From Fidelibacterota bacterium (GTDB lineage Bacteria > Pseudomonadota > Alphaproteobacteria > Rhodospirillales > Rhodospirillaceae), in the NCBI GenBank assembly GCA_947475895.1, contig CANJMF010000007.1, forward strand, positions 1-64,000: DNA of 64,000 bases, in the 5' to 3' direction. Position 1 is the first letter of the stretch. Each line of letters opens with the position of its first letter. Below, piece after piece: positions 12,108-20,454 of this stretch. Position numbers and translations under genes: made by a program. The notes below the pieces were generated by a model. That model worked only from the letters and a program-made list of their open reading frames with translations. It was not told the DNA's origin and made no database searches.

Positions 12108-12734
12108 TTAATTCCAGAAGAGCGTAAAAACGCCACCGGCGAAAATCGCTGCGCCAATCAGTGCGGCCACGGTCACCATTGTGAAGCGGCCCCACGGTCC
12201 TGAAATTGTCGCCGATGCCGACCGCCGGTCGACCAGGAATTTCAAAGCGGGCCCCGCCGCGGCGCCGAACACGATCCCGACCGCCAACATCGGCCAGCCG
12301 ATCAAATTTGATGTGACGGCAAAGAAGGCGACAACAAGCCCCAGTGCGGCGCCGATCCCGAATCCGCCGAAGGCCAACGGCAAATTTCGCCAAACCATGG
12401 TGAAGCTGCGCCGCAGGCGCCACCGCTGCACGATCTGGCGCATCACGGGTTCATGGGGCGCATTCAACCACTCGACCACGGCGGCCTTCGCAGCGGTCAT
12501 CGCCTCGCCGATCGTTATGTGTTCGTCGAGCGATACGATCGACAGAACGTGATAGCGCCGCGCACCTTGCGGCAGCAGCACGCACACCAAAACATTGGTG
12601 ATGTCGTCCTCGGCGATAAAAAAATCGCGGCGGCCTGCCGCGCCGGCTTCACGCGCGCGCGACAACCACCACCGTTCGCTTTCGGTGTCTTCGTCTTCCC
12701 AGATCAGGAATGCGCTATGAATGGACGCGGTCAT
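12108..12734 (-). CDS. Membrane protein of unknown function
   Basis: A 208-residue protein I do not recognise. The first 110 residues are soluble and contain an acidic segment (WEDEDTESERWW), and a fold with FIAEDDITNVLVCVLLP. The rest has three hydrophobic helices (LAFGGFGIGAALGLVVAFFAV, GWPMLAVGIVFGAAAG and VTVAALIGAAIFAGGVFTLF). The N-terminal half is probably cytoplasmic, but this is not certain. It converges with metH at a gap of 16 bp and lies 59 bp downstream of the histidine kinase on the same strand, so the two may be cotranscribed. Confidence 0.7.
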   Translation of the reverse strand: MTASIHSAFLIWEDEDTESERWWLSRAREAGAAGRRDFFIAEDDITNVLVCVLLPQGARRYHVLSIVSLDEHITIGEAMTAAKAAVVEWLNAPHEPVMRQIVQRWRLRRSFTMVWRNLPLAFGGFGIGAALGLVVAFFAVTSNLIGWPMLAVGIVFGAAAGPALKFLVDRRSASATISGPWGRFTMVTVAALIGAAIFAGGVFTLFWN

Positions 12735-12793
12735 CCGCCCAGGTTTACCCTCTCGGGCAAACGAATTGAAGTTTTCGTTACGTGTCGGAGGGA

Positions 12794-14401
12794 TTATTCG
12801 GCCGCCGGAAGCGTGAAATGGAACGCGGCCCCGTTGGTGCAGGACTCATCGGCCCAGATTCCGCCGCCATGTCGCACAATGATGTCGCGGCAGAGATACA
12901 GGCCCAGTCCGGTGCCCTTTTCCCCGCGGGTTCCTGGCGACGACGTTCCGCGGCCTAGCTCGAATAAATTCGCAATCAATGCACGCGACAGACCGACCCC
13001 ATTGTCACGCACGGTGATGCGAACCATGCGTGGGTCGTCGGCGGTTTTGTCGTCGGTCAATTGAACCATGCCGCCGCTGCGCGAGAATTTGATCCCGTTA
13101 GAAACCAGATTGCGTAAAACGATGCGTAACAGAGGCTCGTCGCCTAACGCGCTTACGGGCGAGATGCCGTTGACGATCGTAATGCGTTTCGCTTCCGCCA
13201 TATGCATCAAAGGCTCTAGCGCCGCGGCTGCCGCACTGTGCAGATCGACCGGTGCAATCTTCAGGGCGTCATCGCGGATTTGATAACTGGCCCACGCGAG
13301 AAGATTGTCCAAAAGGTCATGCACGCCCGCGGCTGCTTCACGAACGATTTGCGCATAACTTGCGACCTTGCCGGGAGAAAGTTCGTGCGCCTTGGCGGCT
13401 AACAGATCGGAAAAGCCGATGACACTGTTGAACGGGCTGCGCAGGTCGTGCGCGATAATCGAGAATAATTTGTCTTTCTGCAGGTTGAGCGCCTCGAGCA
13501 CGCGCTTGGCTTCCTGCAGCTCCTGTTCGCGCAGCGTCGCTTCCGTGACGTCCTGAACGGTCGCGATATAGCGCACGAGCTTGTCATCGTAGTCATAAAT
13601 CGGCTGACCGATTTCGCGCAGGTATTTAACAGCATTGCGCGTCGTCTTAATGCGGTAATCGGTTCGGTAAGGCTCGCCGTTCGCCAGCGCTTGATTGAGC
13701 ACATCCACATAACGCTGACGATCTTCCTCGACAACCATCGCGGCAATTTCATCCGGCCGCCGGAATTTTGAAAGAAACGTGGCCGGTGCAAGATCGTGAA
13801 TGCGCGCGAGGTGTTCCGAACAGTACGCGAGACGATCGCTTTCTTTGTTCCACACCCAGTGACCGAGGTGCGCGAGCTCGGCCGCAAGGTCGAGCATTTC
13901 GTTCTGATCTTGAATGGAGCGGATGGCAGCAAACGCTTCCGTAACGTCGGTAATGACGCCGAACAGACCGACCAGGCTTCCGTCGTCGCCGAATTCCGGC
14001 TGGCCGCGGCAAATAATGCTGCGCGCTTCGCCGTCGGGCCGCACCACGCGGCAATCAAATTCGAAGTTGCGTCCGCTCTCGATCGCGGTTTTTACGGTGG
14101 CGCTAACCGCAGCGCGGTCGTCGGGATGAATCGCTTCCCGCGACATCTCTTTTGTCGGCTGGTAGGTCGCCGGGTCGAACCCATAGAGGCGATAGATCTG
14201 CTCGGACCACGTCATGACGCCCGAAGCCACATCCCAATGCCAGTGACCCAGGCTGGCCGCATCCTCGGCCAACCCCCAAAGACGCGCGTCGTCAGGCCCC
14301 TCCCGCCCATTCCAGGGGGGAGCCATATGACGGCGCGGCCATGTGGGCTTGAGAATCGTGTTCCCCTCCACCAACTTATGGATTGACCGGATGTCTTGCA
14401 T
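12794..14401 (-). CDS. PAS-domain sensor histidine kinase
   Basis: A 535-residue hybrid-less sensor kinase with no clear membrane segment, so probably cytoplasmic. Two PAS folds are visible (about 45-160 and 170-290). Each ends with the PAC-like pattern (YIATVQDVTEA and LFGVITDVTEA). A HisKA dimerisation helix follows, with the phospho-acceptor in IIAHDLRSPFN (H318). The C-terminal ATPase has an N box (LRNLVSNGIKFS), G1 (DNGVGL) and G2 (GEKGTGLGLYL). It would phosphorylate itself in response to a small ligand or redox signal and pass phosphate to a response regulator. No such regulator is encoded nearby, so the partner lies elsewhere. The first 45 residues lack PAS homology and an internal start is possible. 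Confidence 0.88.
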   Translation of the reverse strand: MQDIRSIHKLVEGNTILKPTWPRRHMAPPWNGREGPDDARLWGLAEDAASLGHWHWDVASGVMTWSEQIYRLYGFDPATYQPTKEMSREAIHPDDRAAVSATVKTAIESGRNFEFDCRVVRPDGEARSIICRGQPEFGDDGSLVGLFGVITDVTEAFAAIRSIQDQNEMLDLAAELAHLGHWVWNKESDRLAYCSEHLARIHDLAPATFLSKFRRPDEIAAMVVEEDRQRYVDVLNQALANGEPYRTDYRIKTTRNAVKYLREIGQPIYDYDDKLVRYIATVQDVTEATLREQELQEAKRVLEALNLQKDKLFSIIAHDLRSPFNSVIGFSDLLAAKAHELSPGKVASYAQIVREAAAGVHDLLDNLLAWASYQIRDDALKIAPVDLHSAAAAALEPLMHMAEAKRITIVNGISPVSALGDEPLLRIVLRNLVSNGIKFSRSGGMVQLTDDKTADDPRMVRITVRDNGVGLSRALIANLFELGRGTSSPGTRGEKGTGLGLYLCRDIIVRHGGGIWADESCTNGAAFHFTLPAAE

Positions 14402-14618
14402 AGCCCGAATGGTTTTTAGTCCAAATCAATTGTAAAAAGCTAGCCCCGTAAAGAAAAGCCCCTTAAGGCCACCGAACCCATGAAAAAACGCACATTTTAT
14501 CAATCCCATAGGCCTTTGTTACCGAGGGCGAGCCGCGCTTGCGCACCGCCCATAAGTTCGTTAGAACCACGCCCTCACATGTGCCGGGTGGCATTCCGCC
14601 GCCCTGCCATCGCCCTGC

Positions 14619-14695
14619 GGGGGCGTAGTTCAGTTGGTTAGAACGTCGGCCTGTCACGCCGAAGGTCGCGGGTTCGAGTCCCGTCGCTCCCGCCA
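14619..14695 (+). tRNA. tRNA-Asp (GTC)
   Basis: A complete 77-nt cloverleaf. The acceptor GGGGGCG pairs with CGCTCCC, with a G discriminator and an encoded CCA. The anticodon stem-loop is CGGCCTGTCACGCCG with anticodon GTC, and the T arm is GCGGG-TTCGAGT-CCCGT. Its 3' 49 bp are the left attachment site of the island. The gene stays intact because the island enters at the 3' end. Confidence 0.97.
14647..14695 (+). repeat. Island attachment site, left copy (attL)
   Basis: 49 bp covering the anticodon arm, T arm and acceptor end of tRNA-Asp through CCA, identical base for base to 34282-34330. The sequences differ immediately outside (t versus g before, t versus c after). Confidence 0.93.
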
Positions 14696-14702
14696 TTCAC
14701 TT

Positions 14703-14719
14703 CCTTCGGTAAACGAAGG
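14703..14719 (+). terminator. Hairpin just after tRNA-Asp
   Basis: CCTTCG-GTAAA-CGAAGG forms a perfect 6-bp stem 7 bp past the tRNA CCA, inside the island. It may end the tRNA transcript and insulate it from the integrase. No T-run follows, so this is tentative. Confidence 0.4.
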
Positions 14720-14764
14720 CTGTCTTCACTAACGCCTCTTCTCTCCGATCATCGAAAACTGTCC

Positions 14765-14783
14765 CGGGCACAATTCGGGCACA
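14765..14783 (+). repeat. Left arm-type repeat near the island end
   Basis: CGGGCACAATTCGGGCACA contains GGGCACA twice at an 11-bp period. An 18/19 match in the same orientation lies at 34146-34164 near the other island end. Paired repeats just inside both ends are typical arm sites for tyrosine integrases or their directionality factor. This copy also lies directly upstream of the integrase start and could affect its expression. Confidence 0.65.
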
Positions 14784-14798
14784 GTTGTCGGAGAGGAC

Positions 14799-15779
14799 AT
14801 GCCCACGATACGCCGCCGAAGTTCTGGCAAGTGGCAGGTGTTGATCCGCATCGCGGGTCTCAAGCCATTGAGTCGCACATTCTTGAACCGTGCTGACGCC
14901 AAGAAGTGGGCTCACCAGACCGAAGCTCAGATTGATCAGGGTGACCTTGCTGCCGGTAGCAATGTCCTGCGACGAACGTCCCTGGCATCGTTGATCGAGC
15001 GTTATCGCGACACCGTGACGACCAAGAAGAAAAGTCGGTCAAAGGAAACGGCGTTGATCAATGCCCTGCTCCGTCATCCACTGACACGCCTAAGTCTATC
15101 GGCCCTGACGCCCCAGCACTTTGCTGACTTCCGAGACCTGCGGGCCAGGACAGCTAAAGCATCAACGATCAATCACGACCTGAGCATCTTGAACCAGGTG
15201 TACCGCTTGGCCCGATCCGAGTGGTCCATTCCCGTCATGAACCCTCTGACGGGACTTAAAAGACCAAAAGCCGACAAGCCCAGAGACAGAAGACTCATGG
15301 CCGGAGAGTTGGATCAGCTTCTAAAGGCCGCCGATGAATGCCGAAATAAAATGGTTCGTCCCATCATAGAGTTTGCAATCGAAACTGCGATGCGTCGGTC
15401 AGAAATTATTTCGATCAAGTGGGAGAATCTCAACCCGACAAACCTGACTCTACGTATCCCCGTCACAAAGACCGACACTCCCAGGACAATACCTTTGTCC
15501 AAGAAAGCTCTATCGATCTTGGTGCAACAGAGGAATGAGACGGAACAGACATTCCCCACGACCATCAACGCGTTCGACATGGCATGGAAACGATTGGTCG
15601 AAAGGTCCGGCCTGGAGAATCTTCATTTCCATGACTTACGCCACGAGGCGGTTAGCAGATTCTTTGAGATGGGTCTGACAATGCCGGAGGTAGCTTTGAT
15701 CAGCGGACACCGGGACCCTCGAATGCTCTTTCGGTACACGCACCTGCGACCCGAAGACGTAGCCGCAAAACTGAGGTGA
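14799..15779 (+). CDS. int: Tyrosine recombinase / island integrase
   Basis: A 326-residue site-specific recombinase that moves the island in and out of tRNA-Asp. The catalytic set is complete: R199 (MRRSE), H278 and R281 (HDLRH), H304 (SGHRD) and the nucleophile Y313 (FRYTHL). The N-terminal part holds an arm-binding segment (TIRRRSSGKWQVLIRI) and a SAM-like core-binding domain (about 60-150). The start has GGAGAGG directly upstream. It is the first island gene, 103 bp from the tRNA. The reading frame is intact, so the island may still be mobile. An excisionase gene is not evident. Confidence 0.95.
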   Translation: MPTIRRRSSGKWQVLIRIAGLKPLSRTFLNRADAKKWAHQTEAQIDQGDLAAGSNVLRRTSLASLIERYRDTVTTKKKSRSKETALINALLRHPLTRLSLSALTPQHFADFRDLRARTAKASTINHDLSILNQVYRLARSEWSIPVMNPLTGLKRPKADKPRDRRLMAGELDQLLKAADECRNKMVRPIIEFAIETAMRRSEIISIKWENLNPTNLTLRIPVTKTDTPRTIPLSKKALSILVQQRNETEQTFPTTINAFDMAWKRLVERSGLENLHFHDLRHEAVSRFFEMGLTMPEVALISGHRDPRMLFRYTHLRPEDVAAKLR

Positions 15780-15794
15780 GATTAGTCGCCGCAA

Positions 15795-15845
15795 ACTTCT
15801 TGATGGACTCAACTTCTTGATGGACTCAACTTCTTGATGGACTCA
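15795..15845 (+). repeat. Three perfect 17-bp tandem repeats
   Basis: ACTTCTTGATGGACTCA occurs three times head to tail with no mismatch, and the first four bases of a fourth copy follow. The array lies 15 bp after the integrase stop and upstream of the primase-helicase. It resembles iterons of a replication origin, but three copies could also be a simple slippage product. Confidence 0.8.
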
Positions 15846-15904
15846 ACTTTTCTCCAGACCTGAACTTTCTCCTCATAAATCAGGCGTCAAACGTGCGTAT
15901 TGTT

Positions 15905-15933
15905 TTGCGTTTTTCCAAATTCTGTATTATAAT
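15905..15933 (+). promoter_or_regulatory. Probable promoter of the primase-helicase gene
   Basis: TTGCGT (15905-15910), a 17-bp spacer and a perfect TATAAT (15928-15933) make a good sigma-70-type promoter. Transcription would start near 15940, at the first base of the structured leader. Confidence 0.65.
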
Positions 15934-15939
15934 ATAAAA

Positions 15940-16076
15940 ATAATGACCGCTGATTTTTTGTAGTTCGGCTGGAGTCTCCCCGCCAATCCCAAAATCTCAT
16001 CTTTGACCGGCTCCTCACGGGGAGAGCCATTTCTCTTGGCAACGCTTCCGGCCGCCAGCTACAGCCCAGTCATTAT
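15940..16076 (+). other. Structured leader ahead of the primase-helicase gene
   Basis: Arms ATAATGAC-c-GCTG (15940-15952) and CAGC-cca-GTCATTAT (16062-16076) would close a domain of about 137 nt. Inside it, TCTCCCCG (15975-15982) pairs with CGGGGAGA (16018-16025), extended by GGC/GCC. GGCTC (16009-16013) can instead pair with GAGCC (16024-16028), which is mutually exclusive with the first helix. The domain ends 17 nt before the GTG start. It could be a cis-regulatory RNA or a DNA structure at an origin recognised by the primase. I do not recognise the family. Confidence 0.5.
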
Positions 16077-16093
16077 CATCCTAGGAATTTAAC

Positions 16094-18829
16094 GTGAAAA
16101 ATTTAAGCGTCTTAGCCCGCACGGGAACGTGCGAGCCCTTTAACTATGAAAATCTGAGTAACGACAACTGCCGAGCGACTGAGGCACATTTACAAGCGAT
16201 ACCTCTGGCACCGACATCCCCCGCCCCAGAGCGAGAGTTCAGGGCTGAGCAAGCTCTAGCTTTCTTCGAAGCTGCACAGACAGTGGGTGCTAAGTCAGAC
16301 AATCCGTCGAAAACGGTCTTCGTCATGGCAAGCTTCTATGACGGCACATCGCCGGACATTCAGCACATCCCAAACGACCACAACGCCGTCAATACGATGC
16401 TGTCGATTGCTAAGCGGTGGACCCTTGCTGGCCAAAACGTGTACCTGGGATCGTCGCTTATGAACTCAGACCTGCCGTCCAAGCAGAAAGGCACCGAAAG
16501 TGATATCGCTGGAGTGCTGTTCCTTTGTGCGGATTTCGATGATGAAGCCGCCCAGGACTACCAAGAGAGACTACCGCTCACCCCTCATCTCGTTACTGAA
16601 ACCTCACAAGGCCGGTTTCAGTGCGTGATTTTTTTTGACCGTCCGCAGATGCCGGGGGTGATAAAGCCGCTTGCGGAAGCTTTAGCGTCTCATGCCGGTG
16701 CTGATGGGGTGAGTGGTGACCTCAGCCATGTGTGGCGAGTGCCCGGAACGTGGAATTTCCCGAACGCGGGGAAGATTGCAAAAGGGAGAGTGCCGGAACT
16801 GTCCCGGCTAATGGAAGCGTCGTCTTTCGGGGCCTACGAATGCACGTCCGAGGCATTGAAATTGGCCCTCTCGAAGAAGTGGCCGGACGCTTTTTCGAAG
16901 ACCGTAGCTCTGCAACGCCCTGGGGACGATGACTCTTTTGGCTGGGATCAACGGTCAACAAGCAATCCAAATCGCTTCAAGCCGAAAGAGATTGACCACC
17001 ATCTCAACAATGAAAAGTTTGCCAATGACCGTAGCAAAGGTGCTTGGCATTTTTTGAAGCTTGCTAAGAACCGAGGTTACAGTCCGGAAGAACTCGTAAC
17101 CACGCTACTTTCGTACCCTGAGTCTCTCATTTCAGGCCATTACGTCGGTCGCGACGGGGGCCTTAGTGAAAACCGAATTCGAGCCGAGGTGAAACGAGTA
17201 TTCGCGAAGCGAGATGTGCGTCTTAGCGGAATGCCTGGTGACCGCGTGTACCAGGGGTTTGAATGCGATTCTTTGAAAGCGAGTTCGACTTCACGTACTC
17301 GGCGGGAGATAAAAATATCAGGCGGCGACCTTCCGTTCATCGTCGATGAGGCGGAAGAAGCCCTGATCGAAAGCGATACATTTATCTTTCAGCGGGGCCA
17401 AGTAATCGTTCGGCCCGTACGCGATGAATCAGCGAGGATGTGTGATAATGGAGACCTTCGCCGAATCCGTCTTGTAGAGGTGAGGCATCCGGAGATGATT
17501 GAGCGGATGACGGCCGCTGCCGATTTCATGACTTTCAATAAGACTGAAAACGTTTGGAAGTCTGCTAACTGCCCTTCGGAAATCGTGAGCATTTACTTGG
17601 CCCGCGATGGTCTATGGAGGTTGCGTCCACTTGCTGCTGTTATAGGTGGACCCACCCTACGTCCTGACGGGTCCGTACTAGATAAGCCAGGCTACGATCT
17701 GGCAACTGGCTTGCTGTACGATCCGCAAGGGATATCGTTTCCGCCCGTGCCAGTACATCCTACAAGAGAGGATGCAGCTTGTGCCCTGGGGCAGCTCAAG
17801 GAATTGATTTCGACCTTTCCGTTTGTCAGCGATGCCGACAGATCGGTGGCTTTGAGTGCGATCTTGACTGCGGCGATCCGCCCCTCGATTTCGACGGCCC
17901 CCTTGCATGGTTTTACCTCACCTGTTGCGGGTGCAGGAAAAGGCAAACTCGCCGCTATCTCCACATGTATTGCAGTGGGCCGCGACGTGGCGTGGCTTGC
18001 ACAGGGTAGAACTGAAGAAGAAACTGAGAAGCGTGTCGCATCGGCTCTTATGTCCGGCGATGCAACGGTTGGTCTCGACAACTGCACATTACCTATTAGG
18101 GGGGATTTCCTCTGTATGGTCATGACTCAAAGCGAGGTCCAAATACGAATTTTGGGCCAGTCGAAGCTCAAGACGATTCCCAATACGGTGATGTTCTTGG
18201 CGACGGGATGCCATCTGGAATTTGCTGGGGACATGACGAGGAGGGCAATTCGTTGTGAGCTAGACCCGGAGACTGAAACGCCGGAAAACATTACATTTGC
18301 CAATGATCCGGTGGAGGACGCCAAGCGGGAACGGCCTCGCCTGTTGGTCGCCGCCCTCACGGTCTTGAGGGCCTATATCGCAGCGGGGCAACCTAACCAG
18401 TCGGTGCCTCTTGGATCGTTCGAGCAGTGGAGCCGGTGGGTAAGGGATGCTCTCATTTGGCTCGGTGAAGCTGATCCTTGTTTAACAATGGAAGCCATTC
18501 GGAAAGAAGACCCAGAGAAGGAACAACTGGCAACAATTCTTGCGAACTGGTCGGATGTAATCGGTTCGGAGCGGGTATTAGCCAGTACGGCAATCGAAAA
18601 GGCACGGCTCGCTTCTGCCACAGGAAGTGTTGCCCTGCTTGACGCATTCCAGGGTGTCGCAGCTGCCGCAGGTCAAGGAAAGGGCAATACCCTGGTAGAC
18701 TCCAGGAGGCTTGGGCATTACTTCAGGAAGGTCAAAGGAAGGATCGTTAATTCCATGCGGCTGATTGAGGACGGAGCAAAAGCTGGTTCTAACTACTGGC
18801 GTCTCGACCGCATGGGAGGGCTGTTCTAA
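16094..18829 (+). CDS. RepB-like primase fused to a helicase-like ATPase
   Basis: A 911-residue replication protein of the kind found in integrated elements. The N-terminal 250 residues resemble RepB/NrS-1-type prim-pol domains: an acidic pair in FLCADFDDE (about 147-149) and the HVWRVPGTWN motif (about 212). The C-terminal 300 residues resemble superfamily-3 or D5-like helicases, with a P-loop-like GAGKGKL (about 616) and GLDNC as Walker B. The P-loop lacks the usual Ser/Thr after Lys, so ATPase activity is uncertain. The start is GTG with AGGA seven bases upstream. It would copy the excised element. Its neighbours are the integrase, iteron-like repeats and a structured leader. Confidence 0.75.
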   Translation: MKNLSVLARTGTCEPFNYENLSNDNCRATEAHLQAIPLAPTSPAPEREFRAEQALAFFEAAQTVGAKSDNPSKTVFVMASFYDGTSPDIQHIPNDHNAVNTMLSIAKRWTLAGQNVYLGSSLMNSDLPSKQKGTESDIAGVLFLCADFDDEAAQDYQERLPLTPHLVTETSQGRFQCVIFFDRPQMPGVIKPLAEALASHAGADGVSGDLSHVWRVPGTWNFPNAGKIAKGRVPELSRLMEASSFGAYECTSEALKLALSKKWPDAFSKTVALQRPGDDDSFGWDQRSTSNPNRFKPKEIDHHLNNEKFANDRSKGAWHFLKLAKNRGYSPEELVTTLLSYPESLISGHYVGRDGGLSENRIRAEVKRVFAKRDVRLSGMPGDRVYQGFECDSLKASSTSRTRREIKISGGDLPFIVDEAEEALIESDTFIFQRGQVIVRPVRDESARMCDNGDLRRIRLVEVRHPEMIERMTAAADFMTFNKTENVWKSANCPSEIVSIYLARDGLWRLRPLAAVIGGPTLRPDGSVLDKPGYDLATGLLYDPQGISFPPVPVHPTREDAACALGQLKELISTFPFVSDADRSVALSAILTAAIRPSISTAPLHGFTSPVAGAGKGKLAAISTCIAVGRDVAWLAQGRTEEETEKRVASALMSGDATVGLDNCTLPIRGDFLCMVMTQSEVQIRILGQSKLKTIPNTVMFLATGCHLEFAGDMTRRAIRCELDPETETPENITFANDPVEDAKRERPRLLVAALTVLRAYIAAGQPNQSVPLGSFEQWSRWVRDALIWLGEADPCLTMEAIRKEDPEKEQLATILANWSDVIGSERVLASTAIEKARLASATGSVALLDAFQGVAAAAGQGKGNTLVDSRRLGHYFRKVKGRIVNSMRLIEDGAKAGSNYWRLDRMGGLF

Positions 18830-18848
18830 GTGGCTATGGTGGGGAGGG

Positions 18849-18880
18849 AGGGGTTCGCAGAACCCCTCTGCCTTCGGCAG
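18849..18880 (+). terminator. Tandem hairpins after the primase-helicase gene
   Basis: AGGGGTT-cgcag-AACCCCT (18849-18867) is followed directly by CTGCC-ttc-GGCAG (18868-18880) and GTTTAT. It lies 20 bp past the stop codon and is a plausible terminator despite a short T-run. Confidence 0.6.
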
Positions 18881-18917
18881 GTTTATCATCGTGTGTAAGA
18901 AAAAAGAATCTCAAGAG

Positions 18918-18940
18918 TCCTAGGTTAAAGAGACCTAGGA
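18918..18940. repeat. Inverted repeat in the intergenic region
   Basis: TCCTAGGT-taaagag-ACCTAGGA is a perfect 8-bp dyad. An AT palindrome (ATTATTT-t-AAATAAT, 18962-18976) follows. These are the notable features of the 292 bp between 18829 and 19122. They may be an operator or part of an origin. No gene is visible here. Confidence 0.5.
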
Positions 18941-19121
18941 ATCCCACCAATCCCATTTATTATTATTTTAAATAATGTGAATCGTATTCTTACTTAATCG
19001 CTCTAATGAGTTCTTTGATGTTGTTTGAACTTGGCTAGTGCTGAGGCATTTGAAAGTCCTGAAGGCCGAAGACAGCGTAAAAGTTTGGAAATGAACACCT
19101 GCAAGGGCTAGAAAATCATCT

Positions 19122-19418
19122 GTGGCTCACCGAATGACTATTGGCGTTTCACATGATTTGGAGACCGGAGACGTGGTGCTAGTTGATGCTGCCGCAAAGA
19201 CGATTGACGATTTTTCTCCGTCGAAAGCCCGCAAACTAGCATCTAAACTTCGTGCCGCTGCCGCATCAGGAACTTCGGTCTTGGTGATTGCCACGGCGAA
19301 CAATGGACGCCAGATCAAATTAGGTGGCACTGCCGAGCACGCCATTGGCATGGCCGATGATCTGGAACGAAATGCCGAATTGGCGATGGCTATCCGTCGT
19401 CAGAAATCTGCCACGTAA
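19122..19418 (+). CDS. Small hypothetical protein
   Basis: 98 residues from a GTG (or about 94 from the ATG at 19134). I do not recognise it. It looks like a compact soluble alpha/beta protein: a strand pair (MTIGVSHDLETGDVVLVDA), a basic helix (SPSKARKLASKLRAAAAS), a strand (TSVLVIATA) and a second helix with many Ala and Glu. There is no signal peptide or membrane segment. It lies between the primase-helicase and a small membrane protein, all on the plus strand. A purine-rich AAGGGC upstream offers weak support for translation. Confidence 0.55.
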   Translation: MAHRMTIGVSHDLETGDVVLVDAAAKTIDDFSPSKARKLASKLRAAAASGTSVLVIATANNGRQIKLGGTAEHAIGMADDLERNAELAMAIRRQKSAT

Positions 19419-19486
19419 ACGCCCGGGCCGCCTTTTTCTTGTGATCTGGTGCTATCGTGTCCGATGGGCTGGAATCGGAGAATGCG

Positions 19487-19894
19487 ATGTCGGAAGACGA
19501 GATTGTAGAAAAAGCAGCCGGACAAAAAGCAGCGGAGTGGCATTGGCATCGAGGTATCACGATTGCCATTGAGGGCATGAAACTGCTGTTCATTCTTAAT
19601 GGCGGTTCCGCGATAGCGGTACTGGCGTTCATAGGCAAAACGCATGAAGTGCCAACTGGCATAATCCTGTCCATGGTTTTGTTTGCACTTGGTGCTTTTG
19701 TAGCTGTGCTAGCGACCTGCTTCGCGTATCTGACCCAGCTTCATTACGGAAATTCTGGACACAGATTCCCCCAGCCAGCTCCGCCGAAGGCTTTGTTTTT
19801 TACTAATTGTACGTGGGTGACAATTGTCGTCGGAGGCGTGCTGTACCTGTTCGGCATTTGCTCTGCGACACTCGGGTTTTTTTGTGCGGCTTAG
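19487..19894 (+). CDS. Small membrane protein of unknown function
   Basis: 135 residues from the ATG at 19487. The frame also opens at a GTG at 19457, but CGGAG six bases before the ATG favours the later start. Three hydrophobic segments are visible: about 30-50 (LLFILNGGSAIAVLAFIG), 58-83 (ILSMVLFALGAFVAVLATCFAYL) and 110-133 (TWVTIVVGGVLYLFGICSATLGFF). The short N-terminus is acidic and cytoplasmic by charge. The 3' end overlaps the serine recombinase gene on the other strand by 4 bp. Small membrane proteins of this shape occur in defence islands as effectors, but nothing here proves that role. Confidence 0.6.
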   Translation: MSEDEIVEKAAGQKAAEWHWHRGITIAIEGMKLLFILNGGSAIAVLAFIGKTHEVPTGIILSMVLFALGAFVAVLATCFAYLTQLHYGNSGHRFPQPAPPKALFFTNCTWVTIVVGGVLYLFGICSATLGFFCAA

Positions 19895-20442
19895 GCCCTA
19901 GCCCGAAGGCGCGAAATAGTGCTGTGACTAACATTGAAACTCCGACCTATATCGGTCAACGGTTCACCACTTTCCCGACGAGCAAGGGCTTCTTGCCTTT
20001 GATAGGCGGTGAGTTTTGGTTTTCGCCCCAACTTGACGCCTCGTTGTTTTGCACGTGCAAGGCCATCAGAGGTACGGGCGTGGATTAGCTCCCGCTCAAA
20101 TTCCGCGAGTCCACCAAGAACGGCAATCATCAGCCGTCCGTGGGGGGTCGTCGTGTCAGCCCATAAGTCAGCGAGTGATCGGAACCCCGCCCCCGTAACG
20201 GTTATCGTCGCAAGAGTATTCAAAAGATCGCGTGTCGAGCGTGCCAATCGGTCCAAACGCGTGACCATAAGTACATCGCCAGACCGCAAGGCATCGAGTG
20301 CCCTAAGAAGCTGCACCCGGTTCGTCTTGGCACCGCTGGCTACCTCCTGGAAGACCGTACTAGCCCCGGCGGCTTTCAAGGCGGTGACTTGAGCACTCAC
20401 GCTCTGGCCGTCTGTCGATACGCGTGCGTAGCCGTAAATCAT
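19891..20442 (-). CDS. Serine recombinase (resolvase/invertase family)
   Basis: 183 residues from the ATG at 20442 (AAGGG upstream). A TTG at 20460 is also in frame. The catalytic domain begins IYGYARVSTDGQS, with the nucleophile serine in ARVST. It continues with the arginines of MVTRLDRLARSTRDL and the E-helix GGLAEFERELIHARTSDGL. A C-terminal helix-turn-helix (PLTDIGRSFNVSHSTISRL) completes the small resolvase/invertase form. It would cut and rejoin DNA at paired sites to resolve cointegrates or flip a segment. A res-like region lies just upstream. It is a second recombinase in an element already served by a tyrosine integrase. Confidence 0.92.
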   Translation of the reverse strand: MIYGYARVSTDGQSVSAQVTALKAAGASTVFQEVASGAKTNRVQLLRALDALRSGDVLMVTRLDRLARSTRDLLNTLATITVTGAGFRSLADLWADTTTPHGRLMIAVLGGLAEFERELIHARTSDGLARAKQRGVKLGRKPKLTAYQRQEALARRESGEPLTDIGRSFNVSHSTISRLRARA

Positions 20443-20454
20443 GACGCCCTTTTT

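Noticed and set aside
14463-14696. 77-codon minus-strand frame starting MAGATGLEPATFGVTGRRSN
   Set aside because: This is the well-known spurious frame produced by reading a tRNA gene backwards. The real feature is tRNA-Asp.
15795-15845. CRISPR array
   Set aside because: Three directly adjacent 17-bp units without spacers are a tandem repeat, and no cas genes are present.
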